Positions 41,612 through 51,810 are shown, counted from the stretch's first letter. The stretch is DNA of 64,000 nt from Bacteroidota bacterium (GCA_030706385.1 JAUZOQ010000002.1:1-64000), one strand, 5' to 3'. Notes: generated by a model from the sequence alone, not told the origin. Numbers and translations: made by a program.

Positions 41612-43471
41612 CTATGCCTGCAGCTTGGGATAATGTGCCACAACCCAATTCTTAAATGCTTCATTGGCTTTCGAGAAGTCGCCATTTGTAAATTCAGCGA
41701 TCTTTTCTTTGCCATGAATGACTTTGATATCGGCCTGCAGATCCGGGGTTTTCGCATCGCCATGTGTATGTGGAATCTCGGCAAGTTTTTTTGCCTCGGC
41801 AATGGCCTGATCGACCGTGCGATTGGCTTGGGCTATCAATGCATCTCCGGAGAACGGCTTTCCTGTCAGGCGTTCCACCAGATCGAAAAACCGTTCGGAG
41901 TTTCCGAATTTCCAATATCCGTTCTCAAGTTCAGGTCCGATGTGCGGATTATCGGCGATATAGCCATACTTATCGAGAAAATACTTCCGCGTTTGTTGCA
42001 CTGCCATTTCAGCAAGAACGTAGCCATGATAGTATGCGCTCGATTCGCCTGCCAGCAAGTGTGGCACAGCGAGAATCGGCCGAGGTGCTGCCGGAAGAGC
42101 ATACATGCGTTTTTCAATCTCCGAAATGACTCGCTGAATATTCTCCGGTGTCAATTCCGTCTCACGCATTTCATAGATCGCTTTTTCCGCGTAGCAAACT
42201 CCAAGCATTCCACGAATAGTTAGCGCGAGAAATGGCTGCTCCTCTCTGATCGCTTTTTCGATCAACTCAAATGGCATGGGCTTGCCATCTTCATTGATTG
42301 CATAGGTTTCAAGCCAATCCGCGTCACTGATAACGGAGTCACAAAACATTGACTGCGTCTCAGCGTAGGCAACGGAGGTTGGAGCAAATTCCTGTCCGAA
42401 ACAGGGAGCATTCATCAGCACGTTTGAAAAGTGTGCAGCATGTCCGCCTTCATGAAAGAGAGTATTGAGCGCTTCTACGCCGGATCCGACTTTATTGGGA
42501 ATTGCATTGGCGGTAAAATTAATGCGTGCGGGATTCCATTTGCCGTGATTGAAGAAGGAAGGTACGGGCCCGTGCATAAATCCATTCTCGTATTTTCCCT
42601 TGCGATCGATCAGATCGAGTGTCAATGCTGCATTGCGGTACTTAATATTCATTGCGCTGAACGATCGCGCCCACCGTTCGAGCGAACGAGAGAAAGGATG
42701 GTAGGGGTCCATTTCCTTCGCGAGATCGCCACTGCGATAATACCGGAAGTTCCATGGCTGGCGAGCAGCCTCACCTTTTTCCTTAGCGAAAGCCTCGACA
42801 GCTCGTTTGTTTGCTTCCACTGTCTTTACTTCAAGATCATCGAGCAAGACAAATAGTTTTTTCTTCGAAAGTCCTTCTGCTTTTTGAACCTTATAATCAT
42901 AGTAATCCTCGTAGCCACACATCCTGCCAAGCTCATTCCGTTTCTTCACAATTTCGATGAACCCGTTTGCCAGAACAAAGGGCCCGATAGAAAGCAAGCC
43001 TTCGTATGCGGCCTTCCGCATTGCTTCGTCTTTTTCGGAGATGAGCATGTTACTCAGTTCATTCGTGCTTGCAGGAATTTTCTTTCCGGTCTTTGGATCG
43101 ATGTACCCAAGTCCCATCCCTCCGCGCTTAACCTGCAATTGTCCTTCCAGCTCGATGATTTTCTGTGCAAGAGCCTGCGCCTTCGGATCTTCGATGACGT
43201 TCGCATCAAAGAACATTTTCCACCCTTTGAGCGCGATCATTTCATCGGAAGTAGGAGTTGTCTGTTTTTCAAGCTCGCGCAGTTTTTCCAGCTTGCCTGG
43301 ATCCTGGATGAACTTCGAAACGGCGATCTCTGCATCGGAACACTTTTTCTGACTTTCGGCAGGATCACTACCAAGCCCCATCTTTGCTTCCCAAAACGCA
43401 TCTTCTTTCTTTGTATGCAGGGCAAGATAGTCCCGTGATAATTGGTCGAGATAAGCAGCTAATTCTGACAT
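41612..43471 (-). CDS. M3-type oligopeptidase (zinc metallopeptidase)
   Basis: 619 residues, no signal peptide, so cytoplasmic. Zinc motif HEGGHAAHF (HExxH) near residue 345 preceded by LNTLF, and a downstream Glu in FAPTSVAYAETQSMF, as in the M3/M32-like gluzincin group. The N-terminal half is helical, as expected for the lid domain. Cleaves short peptides in the cytoplasm. Monocistronic as far as can be seen; no terminator recognised downstream. Confidence 0.87.
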   Translation of the reverse strand: MSELAAYLDQLSRDYLALHTKKEDAFWEAKMGLGSDPAESQKKCSDAEIAVSKFIQDPGKLEKLRELEKQTTPTSDEMIALKGWKMFFDANVIEDPKAQALAQKIIELEGQLQVKRGGMGLGYIDPKTGKKIPASTNELSNMLISEKDEAMRKAAYEGLLSIGPFVLANGFIEIVKKRNELGRMCGYEDYYDYKVQKAEGLSKKKLFVLLDDLEVKTVEANKRAVEAFAKEKGEAARQPWNFRYYRSGDLAKEMDPYHPFSRSLERWARSFSAMNIKYRNAALTLDLIDRKGKYENGFMHGPVPSFFNHGKWNPARINFTANAIPNKVGSGVEALNTLFHEGGHAAHFSNVLMNAPCFGQEFAPTSVAYAETQSMFCDSVISDADWLETYAINEDGKPMPFELIEKAIREEQPFLALTIRGMLGVCYAEKAIYEMRETELTPENIQRVISEIEKRMYALPAAPRPILAVPHLLAGESSAYYHGYVLAEMAVQQTRKYFLDKYGYIADNPHIGPELENGYWKFGNSERFFDLVERLTGKPFSGDALIAQANRTVDQAIAEAKKLAEIPHTHGDAKTPDLQADIKVIHGKEKIAEFTNGDFSKANEAFKNWVVAHYPKLQA

Positions 43472-43576
43472 ACTATAAGGTTTAATTAAGTCGAGGTATA
43501 GGAACAGGTATTTGGGAAAGGCTGTTACAATAATTTATTGGGTTCATTATTGCCACGCTAAAATGCTACCCTCAAA

Positions 43577-45712
43577 ATGAAACACATAGCACTGTTCTTA
43601 CTCCTCCTCATTTCCAGCGAATTATCTGTAGCCCAACTGAAGTGGGAGTGGCAGAACCCTCTTCCGCAGGGGACAATGTTCAATTCTGTTGCAATAACGG
43701 ACGCAAAGCATGGCTGGATTGTTGGGGGCCAAGGAGCCATTATCTACACCAGTGATGGGGGTACAACATGGGCCATCCAATCAAGCGGGGTGCGCTCTGA
43801 TCTAAATGGAATCTCATTTATCAACAATAAGTGCGGATGGATTGCCAGTTACGATGGATTTATCATTCATACAACAAATGGTGGCGAGGTTTGGTCAACC
43901 CAGCAAAGTGGTCCACTATTTATGGTTAGCGCTATACAATTCATCGACTCAAATAATGGCTGGGCTTCAGGTGGAGGTAGCATTATTATTCATACCACTG
44001 ACGGCGGCCTTTCTTGGAAGAATCAGACGCAACCTAACAGAGGTAATTTTACCTGTATTTGCTTTGTCGATAAAAATAATGGGTGGGTAGCTAATGATGA
44101 AGGGAATATTCTTCATACGAGCAATGGAGGTGACGAATGGTCTTCTCAACTTTTTGGACAAATTCAATTCAGGAGTATTACATTCATCGACTCAAATTCG
44201 GGGTGGGCCGTTGGATCATATTGGGATTCTGCTGGAATAGAGGGGGTAATTCTGCATACGATAAATGCCGGGCTGAAATGGGAAATACAAAACACGGTGT
44301 TCGGCTCTGAACTTCTCGGAGTTTCATTCATCGACTTAGTAAACGGTAGTGTTGTCGGTGTCGACGACAATGCCGGTACTTCATCAGGTCGAGGTGGACA
44401 AATTCTGAATACCACCGACGGTGGCATTAGTTGGCAAAAACTACATGCTGGAACATTTGCTCTTAATGCCGTTGCATTTGTCAATAAGGATATTGGATGG
44501 GCAGTTGGGTTTGGTACGATACTTCGTTCTACAGACGGCGGCAAGTCATTTGAAACCCAATCAAACGGAACATTTGAAAAACTTAATGGGCTTTCCTTTG
44601 TCGATTCGAATTTTGGATGGGTTGTTGGAAATAATGGCCTAATACTTCATACATCCAATAGTGGGAAGACGTGGATTAGCCAATTGAGTGGGACAACAGA
44701 TGATCTCAACGATGTCTCTTTCATTGATTCGAACAAAGGTTGGGCAGTGGGTTCAGGTAATTTGAACTTGAACGGCTTCATTATTCACACAGAAGACGGT
44801 GGCTTAACATGGGTTAATCAATATACTAAGCATTTTGATAGGTTGTATGGTCTCTCATTCATAGATTCGAGCAATGGCTGGGCAGTAGGGGTACTCGGAA
44901 CAATTGTCCATACAGTAAATGGCGGCAAAACCTGGATCACGGAGTTGATTGACTCAGTCCAGGGCTTTTCAAGTATCTACTTTTCTGATTCGGATGATGG
45001 ATGGGCCGTTGGAAGTAGCGGTACGATACTACATACCTCGGATGGCGGGAATTCCTGGCATCGTCAGACCAGTCAAATTTCTGATGCGTTAATGGATGTA
45101 TTTTTTGTGGGCAAGCAAGATGGATGGGCAGTTAATGCGAACGGGAAGATTATCCATACTAGCGACGCTGGTAGTAGTTGGGAAATGCAACCGAGTGGAA
45201 CACTGTATATGCTTTCCGGCATTTATTTTCGCGATGCCAAGACGGGATGGTGCGTTGGAGCAAATGGAACACTGCTCAGTACGACAAACGGAGGCGATAC
45301 TTGGCTACTTGATAGCAGCATTACTGAAAATACGTTATCGGGAATCGCATTTGGTGGCGGCAATAATGGTTGGATCATTGGGGATGAGGGTACGATTCTT
45401 CATACTTCGAATGCTAACCCTACCAGTAATGCTTCATATCCGAACTTGCATTCGGAGAGTCCTTCAATTCTCAATTATCCAAACCCTTTCAACTCTACCA
45501 CCAGTTTCACGTTCGATATTCTTAAGCCAGCTGTTGTAACCATTCGCATACTCAATACACTCGGAATAGAAATGTTTCGAATCGAGTCTCGATACGAGAA
45601 TGAAGGCACTCACGAAGTTAGATGGGATGCCAATAATGTTCCGAGTGGTATTTATTTCTGTGAATTGCGTAGCGAGACATATTCTAAGGTAATCCGTATT
45701 ATTCATTTATGA
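43577..45712 (+). CDS. Secreted YCF48-like repeat protein with T9SS sorting domain
   Basis: 711 residues. Signal peptide ends LSVAQL. About fourteen repeats of roughly 43 residues with the core SFIDSNxGWAVGxxGxIxHTxDGGxxW form YCF48/HCF136-like propellers. A T9SS type A domain closes it (NYPNPFNSTTSFTFDIL...GIYFCELRSE). Family members in this phylum are surface proteins of unknown role; the plant homologue assembles photosystem II, which is not relevant here. The stop overlaps the next start by 4 bp. Confidence 0.88.
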   Translation: MKHIALFLLLLISSELSVAQLKWEWQNPLPQGTMFNSVAITDAKHGWIVGGQGAIIYTSDGGTTWAIQSSGVRSDLNGISFINNKCGWIASYDGFIIHTTNGGEVWSTQQSGPLFMVSAIQFIDSNNGWASGGGSIIIHTTDGGLSWKNQTQPNRGNFTCICFVDKNNGWVANDEGNILHTSNGGDEWSSQLFGQIQFRSITFIDSNSGWAVGSYWDSAGIEGVILHTINAGLKWEIQNTVFGSELLGVSFIDLVNGSVVGVDDNAGTSSGRGGQILNTTDGGISWQKLHAGTFALNAVAFVNKDIGWAVGFGTILRSTDGGKSFETQSNGTFEKLNGLSFVDSNFGWVVGNNGLILHTSNSGKTWISQLSGTTDDLNDVSFIDSNKGWAVGSGNLNLNGFIIHTEDGGLTWVNQYTKHFDRLYGLSFIDSSNGWAVGVLGTIVHTVNGGKTWITELIDSVQGFSSIYFSDSDDGWAVGSSGTILHTSDGGNSWHRQTSQISDALMDVFFVGKQDGWAVNANGKIIHTSDAGSSWEMQPSGTLYMLSGIYFRDAKTGWCVGANGTLLSTTNGGDTWLLDSSITENTLSGIAFGGGNNGWIIGDEGTILHTSNANPTSNASYPNLHSESPSILNYPNPFNSTTSFTFDILKPAVVTIRILNTLGIEMFRIESRYENEGTHEVRWDANNVPSGIYFCELRSETYSKVIRIIHL

Positions 45713-46206
45713 GCTACATTCCTTTCGACCAACTTCCCGATTCGTCCCGTCTGTGGATATTTGCTGCTAACCGTGCCTTGAGCGATGCCGAAGCCGATAT
45801 GCTTACGCGCGAGATGCAGACATTCTGCAACTCCTGGTTGGCGCATAATACGCCTGTCACCGGAAGTGCCATGATGAAATACAATCAATTTCTTTTTGTA
45901 GCGGCCGATGCTGCTTCATTCCCATCAGGATGCTCGACCGATGAGATGATGCGGCGCGTTAGAATCCTGGGTGAAACGTACGGAGTAGAATTCTTCGGAA
46001 TGCCTCGAGTCCAATACCGCGAGAACGGTACGATCCGTTCGATTAATCGCAGTGACTTTGAAGAGAGTGCTAAAGGAGGGAAGGTCACTTCTGAAACAAA
46101 GGTCTTTGATAACACACTCACCACTCTGAAAGAATTTCGAGAAGGCAAATGGGAATTGTCCGCCAAGAATACGTGGCATGCGCGGGCTTTCGATTTTGTG
46201 TCTTGA
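45709..46206 (+). CDS. Conserved Bacteroidota-type protein of unknown function
   Basis: 165 residues, soluble. N-terminus IPFDQLPDSSRLWIFAANRAL and the later NQFLFVAADA...SGCSTDEMM match a small family that databases sometimes label an ABC transporter ATPase without any Walker motif; none is present here either. A conserved Cys sits in SGCSTD. Overlaps the upstream T9SS gene (ATGA), though the functions look unrelated. Confidence 0.72.
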   Translation: MSYIPFDQLPDSSRLWIFAANRALSDAEADMLTREMQTFCNSWLAHNTPVTGSAMMKYNQFLFVAADAASFPSGCSTDEMMRRVRILGETYGVEFFGMPRVQYRENGTIRSINRSDFEESAKGGKVTSETKVFDNTLTTLKEFREGKWELSAKNTWHARAFDFVS

Positions 46207-46458
46207 TTTTGCTATTCTCGGTTGATACAATTCTTGCTCCCCTCCTCTATTTACGTCGTGACTCATTGACAATATTTATTATTTTTTCTACCATCTCCCC
46301 ACTTCTCTCCACCGATTTAGTCAATGTTTTCAAGGCCTCCGGAAGTGCAAGAAGTATTTTAAAATATAATTTGCATTTCAGCTAAAATGTGCGTATATTT
46401 CACCGAACACCCTAGAAGGCTATCTTACCTAAATCTGAATCACGGAGGTATCACGTTT

Positions 46459-47406
46459 ATGAGTGAAAGTACTACGAAGGAACATTCCCCTATACTGCAG
46501 AGCTTCCCCGCTCTCTCCATGGAAGATGAAAGAAACCATTCACTGACAAAAGCTCCCCTGGCATCGACAAATTCCATCACGCAGAGGCCCTTGATAAAAA
46601 TCACGGATGCAGAGCTTCGTGCCCGAGTTCAGTGGATCCACCATACCACTCCTCACTTCGAGATCTCCTATGACAAGATCTGTCTGCATACCGTGGAGAT
46701 CGAAATGCTTGCCCAAGTGCTGGAATCTGCATACGGAAGTATCTTTTCGTTAACGCATGAAGGAATTACGGAAAGATTTCCGATTTATCTTACCGACCTG
46801 CGTTCACCTTCCTTGATGGGCAGAAGAACATCGACTCATTTCAGTGGCGGTGAGCGGGCGATCTATCTCGTTCGTAACAGTCATGAATCGCTCGATACCG
46901 AGTTGATTGCCATGCTTACTCATGCCATGCGTTTTCCTCGCTACATCAAGCACTATGGCATTACACGCGGTTGGGCTTTGATGGAAGATGCGTTCGCCAC
47001 ATTCTTGAGCGGACGTTTGCACGGTAATCCGAAGCATGCCTATCCATTCTATGGCGTAGAGCCGGATATTATTGCCCATTATCTGAAAGAGCATGCCGTT
47101 CTGCCGAAGCTCTTCTATTCATGGCATTCTCTGCGCTTTGCATCCGAACTCGAACGACGCGTCCTGGCCGGAGCATTTCTGCTTTATCTCGGTGATACGG
47201 CAAGCGATGATCGCGTTGTTGAGTTCTCCAAATACGATAATGAGATCACCGCCGATACATTCAGAGTTTTCTTCTCGAAAAATCTTGAAGAACTAGAAGA
47301 TCACTGGTCGGAACATCTTCCGAAATCGCTTCTGAGCAATACGGAAACGGAGTATCGTGAAATGATGGAGTACTGGAAGAAAATGATGAGCTGGAGAACA
47401 ATTTGA
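46459..47406 (+). CDS. Degenerate peptidase-MA-like protein, unknown function
   Basis: 315 residues from ATG 46459, which has a good ribosome binding site GGAGGT nine bases upstream; a longer frame from 46387 lacks one. The order of elements resembles the gluzincin peptidase-MA domain: HHTTPHFEISYDK at the start, a helix LDTELIAMLTHAMRF where HExxH is expected, and GWALMEDAFATFLSGRL where the third ligand usually lies. The zinc motif is replaced by THAMR, so it is probably inactive as a peptidase. No signal peptide. The assignment is tentative. Confidence 0.6.
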   Translation: MSESTTKEHSPILQSFPALSMEDERNHSLTKAPLASTNSITQRPLIKITDAELRARVQWIHHTTPHFEISYDKICLHTVEIEMLAQVLESAYGSIFSLTHEGITERFPIYLTDLRSPSLMGRRTSTHFSGGERAIYLVRNSHESLDTELIAMLTHAMRFPRYIKHYGITRGWALMEDAFATFLSGRLHGNPKHAYPFYGVEPDIIAHYLKEHAVLPKLFYSWHSLRFASELERRVLAGAFLLYLGDTASDDRVVEFSKYDNEITADTFRVFFSKNLEELEDHWSEHLPKSLLSNTETEYREMMEYWKKMMSWRTI

Positions 47407-47434
47407 AAAATATGTAGCAAGAGCACAGTGTTGC

Positions 47435-48709
47435 TTAGGACATCTTTTTTATCCTGGCTACAAAAAAACCGTCGCACCTATCCTGTTCGGGATGGGTGCG
47501 TTTTTTTTCTTCCAGTCGGAATTCAGGATGTTCAGTGCAGAACCACTCGATCTGTTCTTCGCCTTCTTTATGCAAGAGAGAGCATGTTGCATAAAGCAGT
47601 GTCCCACTGGGCTTCACGAATTGGGTATTCGCTTCTAATATAGTTCGCTGCTTTTCGATCAACTCTTCCAGCATTACTTCGGTGAGATTCCATTTAATAC
47701 TGGGATTGCGGCGCAACGTGCCGGTACCCGTGCAGGGAACATCGAGCATGACGATATCAAAGAAACCCGCTTTATCGGCCATTACGGATTCATACTTGTC
47801 CGGTTGAACGATACGGATATTTTGGGCATGACTGCGCACGACGCGCTTTTTTAATTCGATCAATTTGTTTGGATCGACATCGGTAGCAAAGATCTCTCCC
47901 TGATTTTCAAGTAAGGATGAAAAATGCAGAGTTTTCCCGCCCGCTCCCGCACAAGCATCGAGTATCTTAATGCGCTTGGAGTGAATATCTGCAAACGGCG
48001 CAACAAGCTGGCTTGCCTCATCCTGGATCTCGAACGCGCCGCGTTTGAATGGTGCCAAATCCCATACATTCAGCCGCTTCTGAAGCACTAACCCATAGTC
48101 CGATATTTTCGAAAGCTCCGTTTCGATTCCGAGTGATCCGAGTTCTTCCTGAAGCTCATTGCGGCTCGTAATAGCAGTGTTAACCCGAAGCACGGTAGGA
48201 GCCTCAGCATTCAGAGATGCAAGGAGAGCTTCGGTATCGGTGTCATATTGATGCTCGATCTCTTTTACAAACCAAAGCGGAAAGGAGTAAAGGATTGATA
48301 GTCGCTCGGTCTTCGGCAGAAGGAATAAGCGTTGTTCTTCCCGCTGGCGATCTTCCATCGCAGTGAATACAGCGAGAGGATAATCAGATGCGAATTCATT
48401 CGGAAGATTTCGGAGAAGCTGCTGCATCTCCATAGAAGAAATGTTCTCGAAGACGATAAAATATGCTGCAATCACAAGCTCGGCTTTGTGTATCTCGGAA
48501 GGGAATGCATCCTGTTGGATCGCTTCCAGTCTCAGGAAATTCTTGATCGAACCGAAGTATGCAGTGGCGATCGCACGTCGATCGCTCGAACCAAGATATT
48601 TTCGGTTCATAAAAAAACGGCGCAGCACGGCATCGGCGGGAATAATGGAGTTATTCGCGAACTCGGAATATGCTTCGATCGTATGACCTATCAGACTTGC
48701 TTTTTGCAT
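47435..48709 (-). CDS. rsmB: RsmB/NOP-family 16S rRNA (cytosine-5) methyltransferase
   Basis: 424 residues. N-terminal NusB-like helical domain (about 1-140), then a SAM methyltransferase domain: motif I DACAGAGGKTLH, DVDPNKL, catalytic Cys pair in DVPCTGTGTLRRNP and LYATCSLL. Methylates C967 of 16S rRNA in the RsmB subfamily; other NOP-family targets cannot be excluded. Start is one base after the tsaD stop (TAAATG), so the two are co-transcribed. A bidirectional terminator lies inside its last 25 codons. Confidence 0.87.
   Translation of the reverse strand: MQKASLIGHTIEAYSEFANNSIIPADAVLRRFFMNRKYLGSSDRRAIATAYFGSIKNFLRLEAIQQDAFPSEIHKAELVIAAYFIVFENISSMEMQQLLRNLPNEFASDYPLAVFTAMEDRQREEQRLFLLPKTERLSILYSFPLWFVKEIEHQYDTDTEALLASLNAEAPTVLRVNTAITSRNELQEELGSLGIETELSKISDYGLVLQKRLNVWDLAPFKRGAFEIQDEASQLVAPFADIHSKRIKILDACAGAGGKTLHFSSLLENQGEIFATDVDPNKLIELKKRVVRSHAQNIRIVQPDKYESVMADKAGFFDIVMLDVPCTGTGTLRRNPSIKWNLTEVMLEELIEKQRTILEANTQFVKPSGTLLYATCSLLHKEGEEQIEWFCTEHPEFRLEEKKRTHPEQDRCDGFFVARIKKMS
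47473..47508 (+). terminator. Terminator hairpin inside the 3' end of the opposing rsmB gene
   Basis: Eleven-pair stem CGCACCTATCC/GGATGGGTGCG with six-base loop and T8 on the plus strand ends the gene at 46459. The A7 run upstream gives a T-run on the other strand, so it may serve rsmB too, though it sits within rsmB codons for KKRTHPEQDRCDG. Confidence 0.85.
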
Positions 48710-49762
48710 TTAGAGCGGAACTCGTGCCATGGCACTTAGTGAGAGATCGCTCGAGATGCCGCGATCGAGCTTCAACGCCCCAAGCATGGCGATCATTGCA
48801 GCATTATCGGTCGAGAGCATCGGCCGCGGCGAGAAGAATCTTTTCTTCTGCTCGTCACAAGTGGTTTTGAATTGTGATCGAAGTAGACTATTGGCGCTGA
48901 CTCCTCCGACGCAGACAATATCACGAATGTTGCGTTCACGCGCAGCGCGAATTGTCTTCCCCACAAGTACATCGACAACGGCCTGTTGGAAAGAGGCTGC
49001 GATATCGGCTGACCGGGTGCTAAGGATTCCCGGATTATCGCGGAGATAGTATAAGACAGAAGTCTTTATACCGCTAAAGCTAAAATCGAACGTCTCGTCA
49101 TTCATCATCGAGCGTGGGAATTTCACGAACGTCGGATCGCCGCTCTTCGCCGCTCTATCGATCACCGGCCCTGCCGGATATCCCATACCAAGCATCTTCC
49201 CGACCTTATCGAAAGCCTCGCCAGCCGCATCGTCCAAGGTCTTGCCAATGACAGAGTAGCGGCCAATATCTTCAACAACAACAAGCAATGTATGTCCGCC
49301 GGAAACGACGAGAGCAAGAAAAGGAAGTTCAGGCTTTTCCTCTTCAAGCATTGCAGAGAAGATATGAGCCTCGATATGATGCACTCCGATGAGCGGAACA
49401 CTGAGGGAAAGAGCCATTCCCTTTGCGAAATTCAGCCCTACCAGAAGTGCTCCCATTAATCCGGGTGCAAAGGTCGCCGCAATTGCTGTGATGTCGTGCG
49501 CGGAGACGCCGGCTTTGGCTAGAGCTTCTTCGGCAATGGGGACGATGGATCGGATATGGGCGCGCGATGCAAGTTCGGGGACTACGCCTCCAAATGAAGT
49601 ATGAAAATGCTGTGATGAAATGATGACGGAGGCAATATCGCGGCCGCGCAGGATCGCTGCGCTTGTTTCATCGCAGGAGCTTTCGATTCCGAGAATTATT
49701 CCCTCATTCGGCAGCGATATTTTCACGTGCTCCAATTGCTTCTTGTTCTTTGAAATATTCAA
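48710..49762 (-). CDS. tsaD: tRNA N6-threonylcarbamoyladenosine transferase subunit TsaD
   Basis: 350 residues. Part of the TsaB-TsaD-TsaE machinery that makes t6A37 in ANN-decoding tRNAs. Metal-binding HxxxH in GVHHIEAHIFSA, ASKHA-fold motifs GIESSCDETSAA and ALVVSGGHTLL, and VGGVSANSLLR near the end, with TDNAAMIAMLG. The start at 49762 overlaps uvrC by 59 bp; a GTG at 49726 would trim the polar N-terminal extension and reduce the overlap, and fits the family start better. Confidence 0.96.
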   Translation of the reverse strand: MNISKNKKQLEHVKISLPNEGIILGIESSCDETSAAILRGRDIASVIISSQHFHTSFGGVVPELASRAHIRSIVPIAEEALAKAGVSAHDITAIAATFAPGLMGALLVGLNFAKGMALSLSVPLIGVHHIEAHIFSAMLEEEKPELPFLALVVSGGHTLLVVVEDIGRYSVIGKTLDDAAGEAFDKVGKMLGMGYPAGPVIDRAAKSGDPTFVKFPRSMMNDETFDFSFSGIKTSVLYYLRDNPGILSTRSADIAASFQQAVVDVLVGKTIRAARERNIRDIVCVGGVSANSLLRSQFKTTCDEQKKRFFSPRPMLSTDNAAMIAMLGALKLDRGISSDLSLSAMARVPL

Positions 49763-51734
49763 CGATCTTCTTCATTGCCGCCAGCCCTACCAGACGCACA
49801 AGTTCCGGTTCGGATGTATGCCGGACCCCTTCGACGGAACCGCATTCCTCCAATAGCTTCATTGCTTTCTTCTTTCCGACTCCGGGAATTTGTGTTAATT
49901 CCGTTTGAAGGGTTCGCTTGTCGCGCAGCGAGCGGTGAAAGGTTATTGCAAATCGATGTGCCTCATCTCTGATCTGCTGCAACAATCGCAAACTACTAGA
50001 TGACTTTGGCAGAAGCAGTGAATCAGAACTGCCGACGGTAAAGACCTCTTCCAATCTCTTCGCCAACCCGATCACCGGAATATGCGTCAATTTCAATTCC
50101 GTGAGAACTTCATACGCACTCGAGAGCTGGCCCTTTCCACCGTCAATAACGATTAGATCCGGAAGTTCAGCATTATCTTCAAGCAGTTTGGCATACCGCC
50201 GGTAGACTACTTCCTTCATGGATGCAAAATCATCTATTCCTGGTACAGTCCTGATCTTGTATTTGCGATATTCGGATTTTTTTGGCTTCGCATTTTCGAA
50301 ATAGACCATTGAGCTGACGGTTTCCGATCCCTGAAAATGCGAATTATCGAAGCACTCGATATGCCGCGGAGTCTTTTTCAAATGCAGATCACGTTGCAAG
50401 GCTTTCAGAACATGGGGTACGAAATCGTCCTGCTTTAATTTTTGGATCTTGATCTCTCCGAGCAGGAATTTGGCATTCGATTGCACCATGGAAATCAGCT
50501 TCGCCTTCTCGCCGATCTTCGGCACGATGAGCTTTGGGGGTTTCATTGCCGAGCTATCATCATCGTTCGATAACTCACGAGTCCTTCTGGCAAGCCACGC
50601 TTCGAATGTGTCTGGATCGGTTAGCTCGATAGGCAGAAATATTTCTTCCGGAATGAAATCGGTTGCCGAATAATACCGCTCCAGTAATGCCTCCAACACT
50701 TCTTCCTGCTCCTTGCCTTCGACGTTGGCAAAGAAAAACTGCTGCTTACCCGTGATCTTTCCGTCCCGAACTTTGAATACGATTCCGCAGGCATCATCTT
50801 CCTCGGAGGCGACGGCAAAGATATCGCGATCGACGAGTTCCTCAGTTACCACTTTTTGCTTGCTGACATAATCGGCGAGCACGGCAAGTTGATCACGCTT
50901 CTCCGCTGCTTTCTCGAATTCCATGATTGCCGAAAGTCTTTGCATCTCTTCGCGAAGCTCATGCTCTACATCCTTCGTCCTTCCGGAGAGAAGCTGCTTC
51001 ACTTTCTTGATCATCGAGCCATAATGCTCCTGCGAAACGAGACCCTCGCACGGTCCTTCACATCGCTTAATATGATATTCCAGACATACACGAATCTTCT
51101 TTCTGCGAATAAAATCATCGTCGATATCGAAATCACATGTTCGGATCGGGAAGATCTCCCGAAGTGTGCGAATCAGGTAACGCAGGTACAAGGCCTCAGT
51201 ATATGGGCCGTAGTATTTGGATCCGTCATGCCGCTTTCTCCGAGTCGTAAATACTCTCGGATAGGGTTCATTGGTCACGACCACCCACGGATACGTCTTA
51301 TCGTCTTTAAGCATGACGTTATACCGCGGCTTCAATTTTTTGATCAGCGTATTCTCCAGGATCAGCGCTTCGACATCGCTATCGGTCAGGAGCAATTCGA
51401 CATCGGCGATCTTTTCGACCAAGACTCGAAGTTTTGCATCGCCCGTGCCACGACGATAGTTTTGAAAATAGGACCGGACGCGGTTCTTCAGATTTTTTGC
51501 CTTGCCAACATAAATGACCTTACCTGCTGCATTCTTGAATTGGTAGACTCCGGGAGATTTCGGAAGGGATTCCAATCTCTCTTCCAATGTAAAATCATCG
51601 ATGGTAACTGCGAGATGAAATTGCTCGCCTTCGGCTGCTATAGTCAGGGCGTCCTCTTCCTGTTCGGCCTCATCGTCGAACTGAGGCGGATAATCATCGC
51701 CGTCGTATATTGGAAGTGGAAAGGTATCTGACAT
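49704..51734 (-). CDS. uvrC: Excinuclease ABC subunit C
   Basis: 676 residues. Makes both incisions in nucleotide excision repair. GIY-YIG nuclease (SPGVYQFKNAAGKVIYVGKA), UvrB-binding UVR motif (EEMQRLSAIMEFEKAAEKRDQ), RNase H-like domain with ECFDNSHFQG and VIDGGKGQ, and C-terminal helix-hairpin-helix (LTQIPGVGKKKAMKLLEECG). An acidic extension of about 50 residues precedes the nuclease domain, longer than in most UvrC; a later start is possible but none is obvious. Heads the uvrC-tsaD-rsmB run on the minus strand. Confidence 0.96.
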   Translation of the reverse strand: MSDTFPLPIYDGDDYPPQFDDEAEQEEDALTIAAEGEQFHLAVTIDDFTLEERLESLPKSPGVYQFKNAAGKVIYVGKAKNLKNRVRSYFQNYRRGTGDAKLRVLVEKIADVELLLTDSDVEALILENTLIKKLKPRYNVMLKDDKTYPWVVVTNEPYPRVFTTRRKRHDGSKYYGPYTEALYLRYLIRTLREIFPIRTCDFDIDDDFIRRKKIRVCLEYHIKRCEGPCEGLVSQEHYGSMIKKVKQLLSGRTKDVEHELREEMQRLSAIMEFEKAAEKRDQLAVLADYVSKQKVVTEELVDRDIFAVASEEDDACGIVFKVRDGKITGKQQFFFANVEGKEQEEVLEALLERYYSATDFIPEEIFLPIELTDPDTFEAWLARRTRELSNDDDSSAMKPPKLIVPKIGEKAKLISMVQSNAKFLLGEIKIQKLKQDDFVPHVLKALQRDLHLKKTPRHIECFDNSHFQGSETVSSMVYFENAKPKKSEYRKYKIRTVPGIDDFASMKEVVYRRYAKLLEDNAELPDLIVIDGGKGQLSSAYEVLTELKLTHIPVIGLAKRLEEVFTVGSSDSLLLPKSSSSLRLLQQIRDEAHRFAITFHRSLRDKRTLQTELTQIPGVGKKKAMKLLEECGSVEGVRHTSEPELVRLVGLAAMKKIVEYFKEQEAIGARENIAAE

Positions 51735-51739
51735 AAAAA

Positions 51740-51800
51740 GTAGGCAGTTAACAGTGAGCAGTAAACAGTTGAACGGAACAGGGCAGCCATAACTGCCTAC
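51740..51800. repeat. Inverted repeat between uvrC and the epimerase gene
   Basis: Perfect 11-bp arms GTAGGCAGTTA (51740-51750) and TAACTGCCTAC (51790-51800) with related CAGTGAGCAGTAAACAG / CTGCTTACTC sequence inside and beside. Looks like a small repeat-element remnant rather than a terminator, as no T run is placed correctly. Confidence 0.6.
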
Positions 51801-51810
51801 TGCTTACTCT

